From Clostridia bacterium (GTDB lineage Bacteria > Bacillota > Clostridia > Christensenellales > Pumilibacteraceae), in the NCBI GenBank assembly GCA_900767465.1, contig CAAGAW010000009.1, positions 186,001-250,000 on the forward strand: DNA of 64,000 nucleotides, given 5' to 3'. The notes under the pieces were generated by a model. The model was given only the letters and a program-made list of their open reading frames with translations. It had not been told where the DNA came from and did not search any database. Numbering within the stretch: the stretch's first letter is position 1; every line of letters starts with the position of its first letter. Positions 50,841 through 58,755 of the stretch are shown in pieces. A program made the translations under genes and the position numbers.

Positions 50841-52658
50841 TTGTCGAGATTGCTTGAACAAGTTAATAGTCCCGCCGATCTTAAACGACTTACGGTCAGC
50901 GAACTTGCGATATATTCGCGCGAGGTTCGCGAGTATATTTTGTCCGTCGTGGAAAAACGCGGCGGTCATTTGTCGTCTAATCTCGGCGCGGTAGAACTTA
51001 CGATCGCGCTTCATTACGTGTTCGACTCGCCCGAGGACAAACTCGTTTTCGACGTCGGTCATCAGACCTACACTCACAAAATAATAACCGGTCGGCGCGA
51101 CGCTTTCGCCGCATTACGGACGGACGACGGAGTTACCGGCTTTCCTAACGCGAACGAGAGCGAACACGACCATTTTACTACCGGACACAGTTCGACGTCG
51201 CTTTCGCTCGGGCTCGGTATGGCGCGCGCCCGCGACCTTAAAGGCGAAAACTACAAGGTCGTTTCGGTTATAGGCGACGGCGCGTTTACGGGCGGAATGG
51301 CATTCGAAGCGCTTAACGATATAGGCTCGCACAAAACGAAAATGCTCGTTATTCTCAACGACAATAAAATGTCGATATCCGAGAACGTAGGCGCATTTTC
51401 CGAATACTTGTCACGTCTCAGACTCAGCAAGAAATACGCGTCGCTTAAAAGGGACGTAAAACGCGCCGTAAGCGGACTGCCGTTTTTCGGGAGTAAACTC
51501 GTTAAATTTCTCGATAAAAGTAAGGACGAACTTAAAAGTTTGCTTATCCCCGACAAAATTTTCGAGGATCTCGGCGTAAAATACTACGGTCCGATCGACG
51601 GTCACGACGTCGCGCTTTTAGTAGACGTTCTTTCAAAACTTAAAAACTATCCGAAGCCCGCTATTTTGCATGTAGTTACGGAAAAAGGCAAAGGGGTTGA
51701 ACGCGTAAGCCGCGATCCCGGGAAATACCACGGCGTAAGCCCCGCTGGAGGCTGCGACGGAATAAGTTACGCGTCCCGCGTGTCGCCCGCGCTTATCGAA
51801 ATGGCGAAACGAGATAAGCGCGTGGTTGCAGTAACTGCCGCAATGGCGGACGGAACGGGTACCACGGCGTTCGGCGAGGCTTTCCCGGACAGATTTTTCG
51901 ACGTCGGAATAGCCGAACAACACGCAGTATCCTTGTGTGCCGGGCTCGCAAAAGCGGGTATGAAGCCGTATTTTGCGGTGTATTCGACGTTTTTGCAACG
52001 CGCGTACGATCAGATCATGCACGACGTGTGTCTTAATAAATTGCCGGTTACTTTCCTTGTGGATCACGCCGGATTCGTGGATAAAGAAGGAGAGACTCAT
52101 CAGGGGTTGTTCGATTTATCTTACCTTGCCGCAATGCCCGATCTTACGGTGCTGCAGCCGAAGGACGGCGACGAGTTCGTTAAAATGCTCGATTTTTCGC
52201 TTTCTTTCCGGGCTCCGCTTGCGATCCGGTATCCGAAAAATTATTTTAACGTATATCCGCCAACCGATTTCCGGCTCGGCTGGGAATATATCAAACGCTC
52301 TAAAAGAAATATTTACGTCATTGCGGCGGGCAATCGCGCGCTCGATATTGCCGTTGCCGCGGGCGACGTTAACGTGATTTCGGCGCGAACGATTCAGCCT
52401 GTCGACAAGGACGTTCTCGACGAAATTTCCGACGCGAAGTTGATAATCACGGTAGAGGACGGAATAAAGACGGGCGGATTCGGCGAGAGAGTACTTGCAT
52501 GCCTGTACGAAAAGGGGAGCCGTGCGAAAATCGTCGGAATCGGGTACGACTTCGACCTGTCAAAAACGCTCGACGAAGCGAAAGCCGCTTCGGCTAACGG
52601 GTTTACGACCCGGAATATTCGCGATATTATCGAAAATACGATAAAAACGGTTGAATAA
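50841..52658 (+). CDS. dxs: 1-deoxy-D-xylulose-5-phosphate synthase
   Basis: 605 residues, TPP enzyme of the MEP isoprenoid pathway. GHQTYTHKIITGR, GDGAFTGGMAFEALN (Mg-TPP motif), DVGIAEQHAVSLCAGLA (catalytic Glu) and a C-terminal transketolase domain. TTG start with a GGGAG site. It depends on TPP made by thiN. The nadK promoter overlaps its last codons. Confidence 0.96.
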   Translation: MSRLLEQVNSPADLKRLTVSELAIYSREVREYILSVVEKRGGHLSSNLGAVELTIALHYVFDSPEDKLVFDVGHQTYTHKIITGRRDAFAALRTDDGVTGFPNANESEHDHFTTGHSSTSLSLGLGMARARDLKGENYKVVSVIGDGAFTGGMAFEALNDIGSHKTKMLVILNDNKMSISENVGAFSEYLSRLRLSKKYASLKRDVKRAVSGLPFFGSKLVKFLDKSKDELKSLLIPDKIFEDLGVKYYGPIDGHDVALLVDVLSKLKNYPKPAILHVVTEKGKGVERVSRDPGKYHGVSPAGGCDGISYASRVSPALIEMAKRDKRVVAVTAAMADGTGTTAFGEAFPDRFFDVGIAEQHAVSLCAGLAKAGMKPYFAVYSTFLQRAYDQIMHDVCLNKLPVTFLVDHAGFVDKEGETHQGLFDLSYLAAMPDLTVLQPKDGDEFVKMLDFSLSFRAPLAIRYPKNYFNVYPPTDFRLGWEYIKRSKRNIYVIAAGNRALDIAVAAGDVNVISARTIQPVDKDVLDEISDAKLIITVEDGIKTGGFGERVLACLYEKGSRAKIVGIGYDFDLSKTLDEAKAASANGFTTRNIRDIIENTIKTVE

Positions 52659-52679
52659 TTATAAGTTTTGTTGTATAAT
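52651..52679 (+). promoter_or_regulatory. nadK-argR-recN promoter
   Basis: -35 TTGAAT (52651-52656) in the dxs end, 17-base spacer, perfect TATAAT (52674-52679). Confidence 0.65.
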
Positions 52680-52698
52680 CAAATAAAACGGAGCAATA

Positions 52699-53535
52699 AT
52701 GAAAATAGCCGTATATACGAACGAATACAAAGACAAGAATCTTGCGGTAACGCGCGAAATCGTTTCCGCGTTTTCGTCGTGCGGTGCGTATTGCGCGGTT
52801 ACGGACGAATTGAAAGGTAAAATCGACGGAACGGAGTTTTTCTCGCTCGCCAATCCTCAGGGGTTCGACTTTATGATTACGGCGGGCGGCGACGGTACGG
52901 TTCTTAAAGTCGCGAAAGCGTGCGCGGAATACGGCGTTCCCGTTATGGGTATAAACCTCGGTCACGTGGGGTTTTTGGCAGAAGAAGAGCCTGATAAACT
53001 CGGTGAAGCGATCGCCGCTCTGACCTCGGGCAATTACGAACTCGAAAGCCGTACGTTGCTTTGCGCAAAGGTGAACGACAAAAGTTTCGTTGCGCTTAAC
53101 GACGCGGTAATTTCGCGACTTCCGCAATCAAGGATTCTCGAAACGGACGTATACGTCAACGGCGAATTTGCCGACAGATATCATTCCGACGGATATATTG
53201 TAAGTACGCCGACGGGGTCGACTGCGTATTCGCTTTCCGCGGGAGGGTCGATACTTTGCCCCGGAGTGGCTGCGTTTATTCTGACGCCCATAAATTCTCA
53301 TTCGCTTCATTCGCGTCCGCTCGTAGTGTCCGAAAACGACGAAGTAACGGTAAAGCCGCACGGCGAGTGTTCGCTTGTGGTGGACGGAATCGAAAAATTA
53401 AGATTGCGCGGCGGCGACGAAGTGAAAATCGTAAAAAACGACGTTTCGGTAAAATTCGTAAGACTTCGCGAACACGGATTTTACGGTAAACTGCTCGGAA
53501 AACTCAACAAGTGGAGCGTTACGGGAGGAGACTGA
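52699..53535 (+). CDS. nadK: NAD kinase
   Basis: 278 residues. TAGGDGTVLKVAKACAEYG (GGDG motif, near 60), GINLGHVGFLAEE, NDAVISR and YIVSTPTGSTAYSLSAGG. Makes NADP. It occupies the place where Bacillus has the tlyA-like yqxC and precedes argR by a one-base overlap. Confidence 0.96.
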   Translation: MKIAVYTNEYKDKNLAVTREIVSAFSSCGAYCAVTDELKGKIDGTEFFSLANPQGFDFMITAGGDGTVLKVAKACAEYGVPVMGINLGHVGFLAEEEPDKLGEAIAALTSGNYELESRTLLCAKVNDKSFVALNDAVISRLPQSRILETDVYVNGEFADRYHSDGYIVSTPTGSTAYSLSAGGSILCPGVAAFILTPINSHSLHSRPLVVSENDEVTVKPHGECSLVVDGIEKLRLRGGDEVKIVKNDVSVKFVRLREHGFYGKLLGKLNKWSVTGGD

Positions 53536-53987
53536 TGGCAAGAAATTTACGACAACAGAAAATTCTGGAACTTATAGCGCACGAATCCATCGGTACGCAG
53601 GAGGATCTTGCCGCAAGACTCAACGCCGAAGGGTTTGCGGTTACGCAAGCCACCGTCTCGCGCGATATCAAAGAACTCGGCCTTATCAAAACGAGTGCCG
53701 ACGGCAAAAAAAATCACTACGCCCGCGAGAAAAGCGAAGGCGCGGTCGTTTCGCGTTTTGCCGAAATGTTCCGGAATTCGTTTGTTTCGTCCGATTGCGC
53801 GAACAATATCGTTGTGGTTAAAATGCTTACCGGAAGCGGTAACGTAGCCGGAAATATGATAGACAGAATGAAAAACCCTTACGTTCTCGGCTGTGTGTCG
53901 GGCGACGACACAACCATAGCCGTTTTGCGCGACAACGAAAGCGCGCTCCGGCTGACGGAGCAACTTCGGGAATTGGCTCGTTCCTGA
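53535..53987 (+). CDS. argR: Arginine repressor ArgR/AhrC
   Basis: 150 residues. N-terminal winged helix (RQQKILELIAHESIGTQEDL; VTQATVSRDIKELGLIK) and C-terminal hexamerisation/arginine-binding domain with TGSGNVAGNMID and SGDDTTIAVLRDN. Regulates arginine genes; in Firmicutes it is conserved next to recN. Confidence 0.96.
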   Translation: MARNLRQQKILELIAHESIGTQEDLAARLNAEGFAVTQATVSRDIKELGLIKTSADGKKNHYAREKSEGAVVSRFAEMFRNSFVSSDCANNIVVVKMLTGSGNVAGNMIDRMKNPYVLGCVSGDDTTIAVLRDNESALRLTEQLRELARS

Positions 53988-53996
53988 CGATGCGGT

Positions 53997-55694
53997 ATGA
54001 TAAGATCACTTACGGTAAAGAATTTCGCGCTTGCGTCCTCGCTGTCGCTGGAATTCGGAGAAAAACTTAATATTCTCAGCGGCGAAACGGGCGCGGGCAA
54101 GTCGATCCTTATCGACTGCATTATGTTGCTTACCGGCGGAAAGTACGACAAGACCATGCTTCGGTACGGTACGGAATCGGGTTTTGTAGAGGGCGTTTTT
54201 TCGTTGAACGATAACGAAAAGACCGCTTTTGCCGATTATCTTGACGAGGGTGACGACGAAATAATAATTACGCGACGATTCAATGCGGACGGGCGCAACG
54301 ACATAAAACTCAACGGTCGGACTCTTACTCTTTCGCAGTTAAAACGGCTCGGGACGACGCTTGTGGACGTTTGCGGGCAAAACGAACACCAGTCGCTTGC
54401 GATCGTTGCCAACCATATAAAAACGGTTGATTATTTCGCACGCAAATCGGTGTCCGAACCGCTTGATAAACTTGCCGCCGCGGTTGGCGAATACCGCGAA
54501 GTCGTGCGCGCTCTCGATTCGATAGGAGACGCGGCAAAGCGCGAACGCGACCTCGACGTGTATAAGTTCAGACTTGCCGAAATCGACAAGGCAAACGTAA
54601 AGGAAGGCGAGGAGGAAGAACTCGTTTCCGCGCGCAAAAAACTTCTCTCGGCGGAAAAGGTTCGGTCCGCGCTGTCCGATTCGGTAAACGCGCTCGGCGA
54701 AGACGAGGGAGGAAACGTTGCCGAATTGCTTTCTCGCGCTCTCCGATCCCTTCAGTCGGTGTCGCAGTACGACGAAAAATATGCGGTCTGGGCGGAAAGA
54801 ATCCGCTCGGTTGCGGTGGAAGCGGACGATATTCTGTCCGAAATCGAAGACGAAACCGATTCGCTCGATTTTTCGGACGATTCGCTCGACAAAATCGAAA
54901 AGCGGCTTGAAATCGTAAGGAACATTACGCGCAAATACGGCGACGTCAAAGCCGTTGCGGCGTTCCGCGCCGACCTGCTGCAAAAGATCGACGATATAGA
55001 AAACGCCGACGAAAAATACGAAAAACTCGTTAAACGCAAGAACGAACTGCTTAAAACCGTTTATTCGTTGTCGAAGGAAATTTCGTCCGCACGTAAAGCA
55101 GCGGCCGAAAAAATGGAAAAATCGGTTATGGCGGAACTCGGCGAACTCGGTATGCCGCAAGCAGTTTTCAAGGTAGTATTTTCCGAATTTCCCATAGAAG
55201 AAAACTGCGAAAAATTCGTTTCGCCGAAAGGTATGGACGAGGCGGAATTTTACCTCGGTCCGAACCTCGGTCAGCCGTTGAAGCCGCTTGTAAAAATCAT
55301 TTCGGGCGGCGAACTTTCGCGCCTTATGCTTGCGCTTAAAGTCGTGTCGTCAGGCGAAGACGACGTTCCGACCGTTATTTTTGACGAAATCGACACCGGA
55401 ATCAGCGGAAAGGTCGGACAGGAAGTCGCAAAAAAACTCGCGCGACTTTCGCGTTCGCACCAACTTTTGTGCGTTACGCACCTTCCGCAGATTGCCGCTA
55501 TGGCGGACACGCATTTCTATATCGACAAATACACGGACGGCGGTCAGACATATACGCGAGTTCGCGAACTCGGAAACGAAGAGCAAATAAGCGAAATCGC
55601 ACGGCTTTCGGGCGGAAGGGATATCACCGCGCAAGCCGAAACCAACGCCGCCGAACTCAAAGAATGGTGTAACAAATATAAGAGTTTGTTATAA
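53997..55694 (+). CDS. recN: DNA repair protein RecN
   Basis: 565 residues, SMC-like. Walker A GETGAGKSILIDC (near 29-41), VDVCGQNEHQSL, a central coiled coil (about 155-360), the signature ISGGELSRLMLALK and Walker B VIFDEIDTGISGKVGQ. Acts early in double-strand-break repair. Nine bases after argR. Confidence 0.96.
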   Translation: MIRSLTVKNFALASSLSLEFGEKLNILSGETGAGKSILIDCIMLLTGGKYDKTMLRYGTESGFVEGVFSLNDNEKTAFADYLDEGDDEIIITRRFNADGRNDIKLNGRTLTLSQLKRLGTTLVDVCGQNEHQSLAIVANHIKTVDYFARKSVSEPLDKLAAAVGEYREVVRALDSIGDAAKRERDLDVYKFRLAEIDKANVKEGEEEELVSARKKLLSAEKVRSALSDSVNALGEDEGGNVAELLSRALRSLQSVSQYDEKYAVWAERIRSVAVEADDILSEIEDETDSLDFSDDSLDKIEKRLEIVRNITRKYGDVKAVAAFRADLLQKIDDIENADEKYEKLVKRKNELLKTVYSLSKEISSARKAAAEKMEKSVMAELGELGMPQAVFKVVFSEFPIEENCEKFVSPKGMDEAEFYLGPNLGQPLKPLVKIISGGELSRLMLALKVVSSGEDDVPTVIFDEIDTGISGKVGQEVAKKLARLSRSHQLLCVTHLPQIAAMADTHFYIDKYTDGGQTYTRVRELGNEEQISEIARLSGGRDITAQAETNAAELKEWCNKYKSLL

Positions 55695-55724
55695 TCCGTC
55701 GAAATTTAACCGCTAATTACTTAT

Positions 55725-55756
55725 AACGTCGTCCGTTACGGGACGGCGTTTTTCGC
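55725..55756 (+). terminator. recN terminator
   Basis: AACGTCGTCC pairs with GGACGGCGTT (one mismatch), followed by TTTT. Confidence 0.75.
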
Positions 55757-55784
55757 ATATTTAGCGACGTAAAGCCTCACACTA
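55755..55784 (+). promoter_or_regulatory. Candidate forespore (sigma-G/F) promoter of spoIVB
   Basis: -35 GCATA (55755-55759), 18-base spacer, -10 CACACTA (55778-55784). Fits the sigma-G form GHATR-N18-CATnnTA. spoIVB is sigma-F/G dependent in B. subtilis. Confidence 0.6.
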
Positions 55785-55800
55785 ATGCGGGGATAAGAGG

Positions 55801-56853
55801 GTGAGAAAGCAAAGGTTCGTTATATCTTTAATGCTGTTTGTTTTTTGCGTGGCGATAACCGGGTCGCTTGCGCCGGCGTACGCATTTAACGAGTTGCCGC
55901 TCGGAAACGGAAAAAGAGCGCAAGAAGTCGCGGGTGCGTACGAAGAGGACAGGAGCAAGGTTTATATCGGCGGGGATATAGTCGGTTTTACGCTCGATCT
56001 CGACGGCGTGGTCGTGACGAGGTTCGGCGAAGTGAATACCGAGGCGGGGGTTGCGGTTCTTAAAAGCGAACTGAGGGAGGGCGACCGCATTTTTGCCGTT
56101 GACGGAGAAAGAATAGGTTCGGCGTCCGAACTTTCCGCCGCGCTTAACCGTAACGCCGATAAAACGTCCTTCGTTTTTTCCGTGGAAAGAGCGAGCGAAA
56201 ACATCGAAATCGAAGTCAATCCGCTTATCGAACGCGTGAGCGGCAGACTCAAACTCGGTATCGAGGTTCAGGAAGAGGTCTCCGGGCTCGGCACGCTCGT
56301 TTTTACGGAGCGGGACGGTAAGTTCGTTGCGCTCGGTCATTCCGTCGGATCATTCGGCGGAAGTAAGGCTAAAATATCCGGAGGTAAGGTCTACGGCGGC
56401 AAGATTCTCGGAGTAGAACGCGGCGTAAAGGGAAAAGCGGGGTCGATTAAGGGTACGCTTGTTAGAAAAACGAAACTCGGAAGGGTTACTAAAAACGAAA
56501 ACAGCGGACTTTACGGCGTTCTGAACGAGGCGGACGGCACGCTTTACGACGTCGGTAAACGCGACGAAATAATCAACGGAAAAGCAAAAATAAGGTCGGG
56601 CGTAAGCGGTAAAAACGAATTTTACGAGGTTGAAATTTCTCGGGCGGGATACGCTCCGGACGCCGAAGAAAAAGGACTGATTGTGCGCGTTACCGACGAG
56701 CGGCTGATTTCGCTTACGGGCGGGATTGTGCAAGGAATGAGCGGAAGCCCGATTGTTCAGAACGGCAAAATCGTGGGTGCCGTAACGCATGTTTTCGTTT
56801 CCGATCCGTTGCGCGGGTACGGAATTTTCGCGGATTCGCTTAAATCGGGTTAA
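55801..56853 (+). CDS. spoIVB: SpoIVB serine peptidase (S55)
   Basis: 350 residues, GTG start. N-terminal membrane/signal helix (FVISLMLFVFCVAITG), PDZ domain (about 90-140; REGDRIFAVDGE) and an S55 peptidase domain. The active-site His lies in VALGHSVGSFGG (near 180) and Ser in GMSGSPIVQNG (near 315). The forespore secretes it to trigger SpoIVFA cleavage and pro-sigma-K processing. spo0A, its usual next gene, is not here. Confidence 0.95.
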   Translation: MRKQRFVISLMLFVFCVAITGSLAPAYAFNELPLGNGKRAQEVAGAYEEDRSKVYIGGDIVGFTLDLDGVVVTRFGEVNTEAGVAVLKSELREGDRIFAVDGERIGSASELSAALNRNADKTSFVFSVERASENIEIEVNPLIERVSGRLKLGIEVQEEVSGLGTLVFTERDGKFVALGHSVGSFGGSKAKISGGKVYGGKILGVERGVKGKAGSIKGTLVRKTKLGRVTKNENSGLYGVLNEADGTLYDVGKRDEIINGKAKIRSGVSGKNEFYEVEISRAGYAPDAEEKGLIVRVTDERLISLTGGIVQGMSGSPIVQNGKIVGAVTHVFVSDPLRGYGIFADSLKSG

Positions 56854-56906
56854 TACGAATTGCGACTTTTCGGCATATTTCGCGCCGGAGCCGAATAAGT
56901 TTATAT

Positions 56907-57494
56907 ATGAGGTTTTACGGCGCGATATGCGATATAAAAAGGTTTATTCGGGATAACGCGAGCGGCTTTATAGCGTGCGGCATAATTGCCGTTATAACCG
57001 CTGCGATCGCAATAACCGCGGGCGTGCGGCTTGACTGCGTAAACGATTATTTCGAGCAGAAAGGCGGTATATTTATCGTGTGGGTGCGCGGAGATTGTGG
57101 CGCGAGCAAATACGCGCTTATGACGGCGATCGAAGCGGCGGCGATTTTCGCGTTCGTTTTCGCGTGTTCCTATTCCGATTTTACCGTAAGATTCGGATTT
57201 GCGGCGGTTGTGTACCGCGTTTACACGCGGGCATTTTCGCTTACCGTCGTTGCGATTTGCGCGGGAATAAAATCGGTTTTGTTCGTAGTAGCGGACGTTG
57301 CGTTTTTGCTCGCGCAACTTATAATTATTTGTTTTTGCGCCGTGCTGTGTCTGGCAAGCGACCAAAGACTTAAATACGGCTTGGCGTGCGCCGACGAAAT
57401 AACGCGGTTCGCGCTTTACTCGTTTTCCGTTTACGTTATAGTCGTTTGCGCCGAAACGCTGGTTCTAAGTCCGTTGATTCTCGTTCTTTTTTGA
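56907..57494 (+). CDS. Integral membrane protein, unknown (possibly SpoIIM-like)
   Basis: 195 residues, about five membrane segments (near 20-40, 72-92, 105-125, 130-150, 170-192) and an N-terminal cytoplasmic stretch MRFYGAICDIKRFIRDN. The size, five-helix layout and position between spoIVB and dacF resemble SpoIIM, but I see no diagnostic residues and the resemblance may be chance. No strong ribosome binding site precedes the ATG. Confidence 0.6.
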   Translation: MRFYGAICDIKRFIRDNASGFIACGIIAVITAAIAITAGVRLDCVNDYFEQKGGIFIVWVRGDCGASKYALMTAIEAAAIFAFVFACSYSDFTVRFGFAAVVYRVYTRAFSLTVVAICAGIKSVLFVVADVAFLLAQLIIICFCAVLCLASDQRLKYGLACADEITRFALYSFSVYVIVVCAETLVLSPLILVLF

Positions 57495-57498
57495 GTCC

Positions 57499-57528
57499 GA
57501 ATAAAACGCCGCCTTTTCGCGCAAATTA
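57499..57528 (+). promoter_or_regulatory. Candidate forespore (sigma-F/G) promoter of dacF
   Basis: -35 GAATA (57499-57503), 18-base spacer, -10 CAAATTA (57522-57528). Same geometry as the spoIVB site. dacF is forespore-expressed in B. subtilis. Confidence 0.6.
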
Positions 57529-57546
57529 ACCGCGTAGAGGTGGATA

Positions 57547-58695
57547 ATGAAAAAGTTTTTAACCGTATTGTTGGCGAGCGCGCTCGTTGCGATTGCGATC
57601 GTAAGCGCGGGATTCAAAGTCGCGACGGCGGAAGAGCCGCTTGTCGGTAATGCAAAAGCCGCCGTGCTTATCGACGCGGAAACGGGAACTGTTATAACTG
57701 AAAAGAACACGGCCGAGCGACTCCAGATCGCAAGCATGGTTAAGATTATGACGCTGAATATAGCGTTCGAGGAGATAGAAGCGGGCAGGCTTTCGTACGA
57801 CGATGACGTTACGGCAAGCGAATACGCTACGTCTATGGGCGGTTCGCAAGCGTTTCTCGATACCGGCGCGACTTATAAGGCGGGCGAACTTATCAAAAGC
57901 ATCGTCGTGGCTTCGGCTAACGACTCGTGTGTGGCGATCGCCGAACATATCGCGGGCAGCGTTCCGGCGTTCGTGGAGCGAATGAACGAAAACGCGAAAG
58001 TGTGGGGCATGGAAAATACGAACTTCGTAAACTGTACCGGATTGCCCGCCCCGAACGAATACAGTTCGGCAGCCGACGTGTCCGTAATGTTCCGCAAACT
58101 CGTCGGGCATAAGGATTTTTACGACTTCGCGAAAGTATGGATGTTCGATTTCGTCCATCCGAGCGGAAGAGTAACCGAACTGAGCAATACGAATAAACTT
58201 GTCCGGTTTTACGAGGGGTGCGACGGCGGTAAAACCGGATTTACGTCCGAGGCGTTGTCTTGTCTTGCGGCAACGGCAAAACGCGGCGATACCAGACTTA
58301 TTTGCGTAGTGGTCGGCGCGCCCGACTCTAAAACGCGTAACGCGCAGGTGTGCGGACTGTTCAATTACGGTTTTTCCGGATTCGAGAGCAAGAAATTCGT
58401 TTGTGCCGGCGATAAAATCGACGGATCGGCGACGGTTGACGGCGGAAAAGTCGGGGAAGTCGAAGGTTTTGCCGAGGACGATTTAGCCGTTTTCGGAAAG
58501 AAAGGAACGAATAAGTGTGAGGTTCAGACCGAGTTTTACGCAGTAGCCGCGCCCGTTAAAAGAGGAGATATAATCGGAACGGCAAAAGTCGTTCGCGACG
58601 GCGAAACCGTTGCTTCGTGCAATATTCTTGCAAGCGAGGACGTCGAAACAAAAACCTACGGCGACGTTGTCGGCGATTTTATAAAAAACTGGTAA
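57547..58695 (+). CDS. dacF: D-alanyl-D-alanine carboxypeptidase DacF-type
   Basis: 382 residues, signal peptide to about residue 28 (VATA-EEP). Serine PBP motifs are intact: SMVK (IASMVKIMT, near 62; Val/Met variant of STTK), SAN (VASANDSC, near 120) and KTG (GGKTGFT, near 229). C-terminal PBP5-like beta domain. Trims peptidoglycan, likely spore cortex, given the forespore promoter and sporulation neighbours. Confidence 0.93.
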   Translation: MKKFLTVLLASALVAIAIVSAGFKVATAEEPLVGNAKAAVLIDAETGTVITEKNTAERLQIASMVKIMTLNIAFEEIEAGRLSYDDDVTASEYATSMGGSQAFLDTGATYKAGELIKSIVVASANDSCVAIAEHIAGSVPAFVERMNENAKVWGMENTNFVNCTGLPAPNEYSSAADVSVMFRKLVGHKDFYDFAKVWMFDFVHPSGRVTELSNTNKLVRFYEGCDGGKTGFTSEALSCLAATAKRGDTRLICVVVGAPDSKTRNAQVCGLFNYGFSGFESKKFVCAGDKIDGSATVDGGKVGEVEGFAEDDLAVFGKKGTNKCEVQTEFYAVAAPVKRGDIIGTAKVVRDGETVASCNILASEDVETKTYGDVVGDFIKNW

Positions 58696-58713
58696 AAAGA
58701 GTAGCAGAGTAAC

Positions 58714-58748
58714 AAAACACCCTCCGAAATAATCGGAGGGTGTTTTGT
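58714..58748. terminator. Strong bidirectional terminator between dacF and the lipoprotein gene
   Basis: Perfect stem AAAACACCCTCCGA with TCGGAGGGTGTTTT, T-rich on both outer sides. Confidence 0.9.
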
Positions 58749-58755
58749 GTGAGAT

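Noticed and set aside
56907..57494. Firm call of SpoIIM
   Set aside because: Only size and helix count match; no diagnostic residues are visible.
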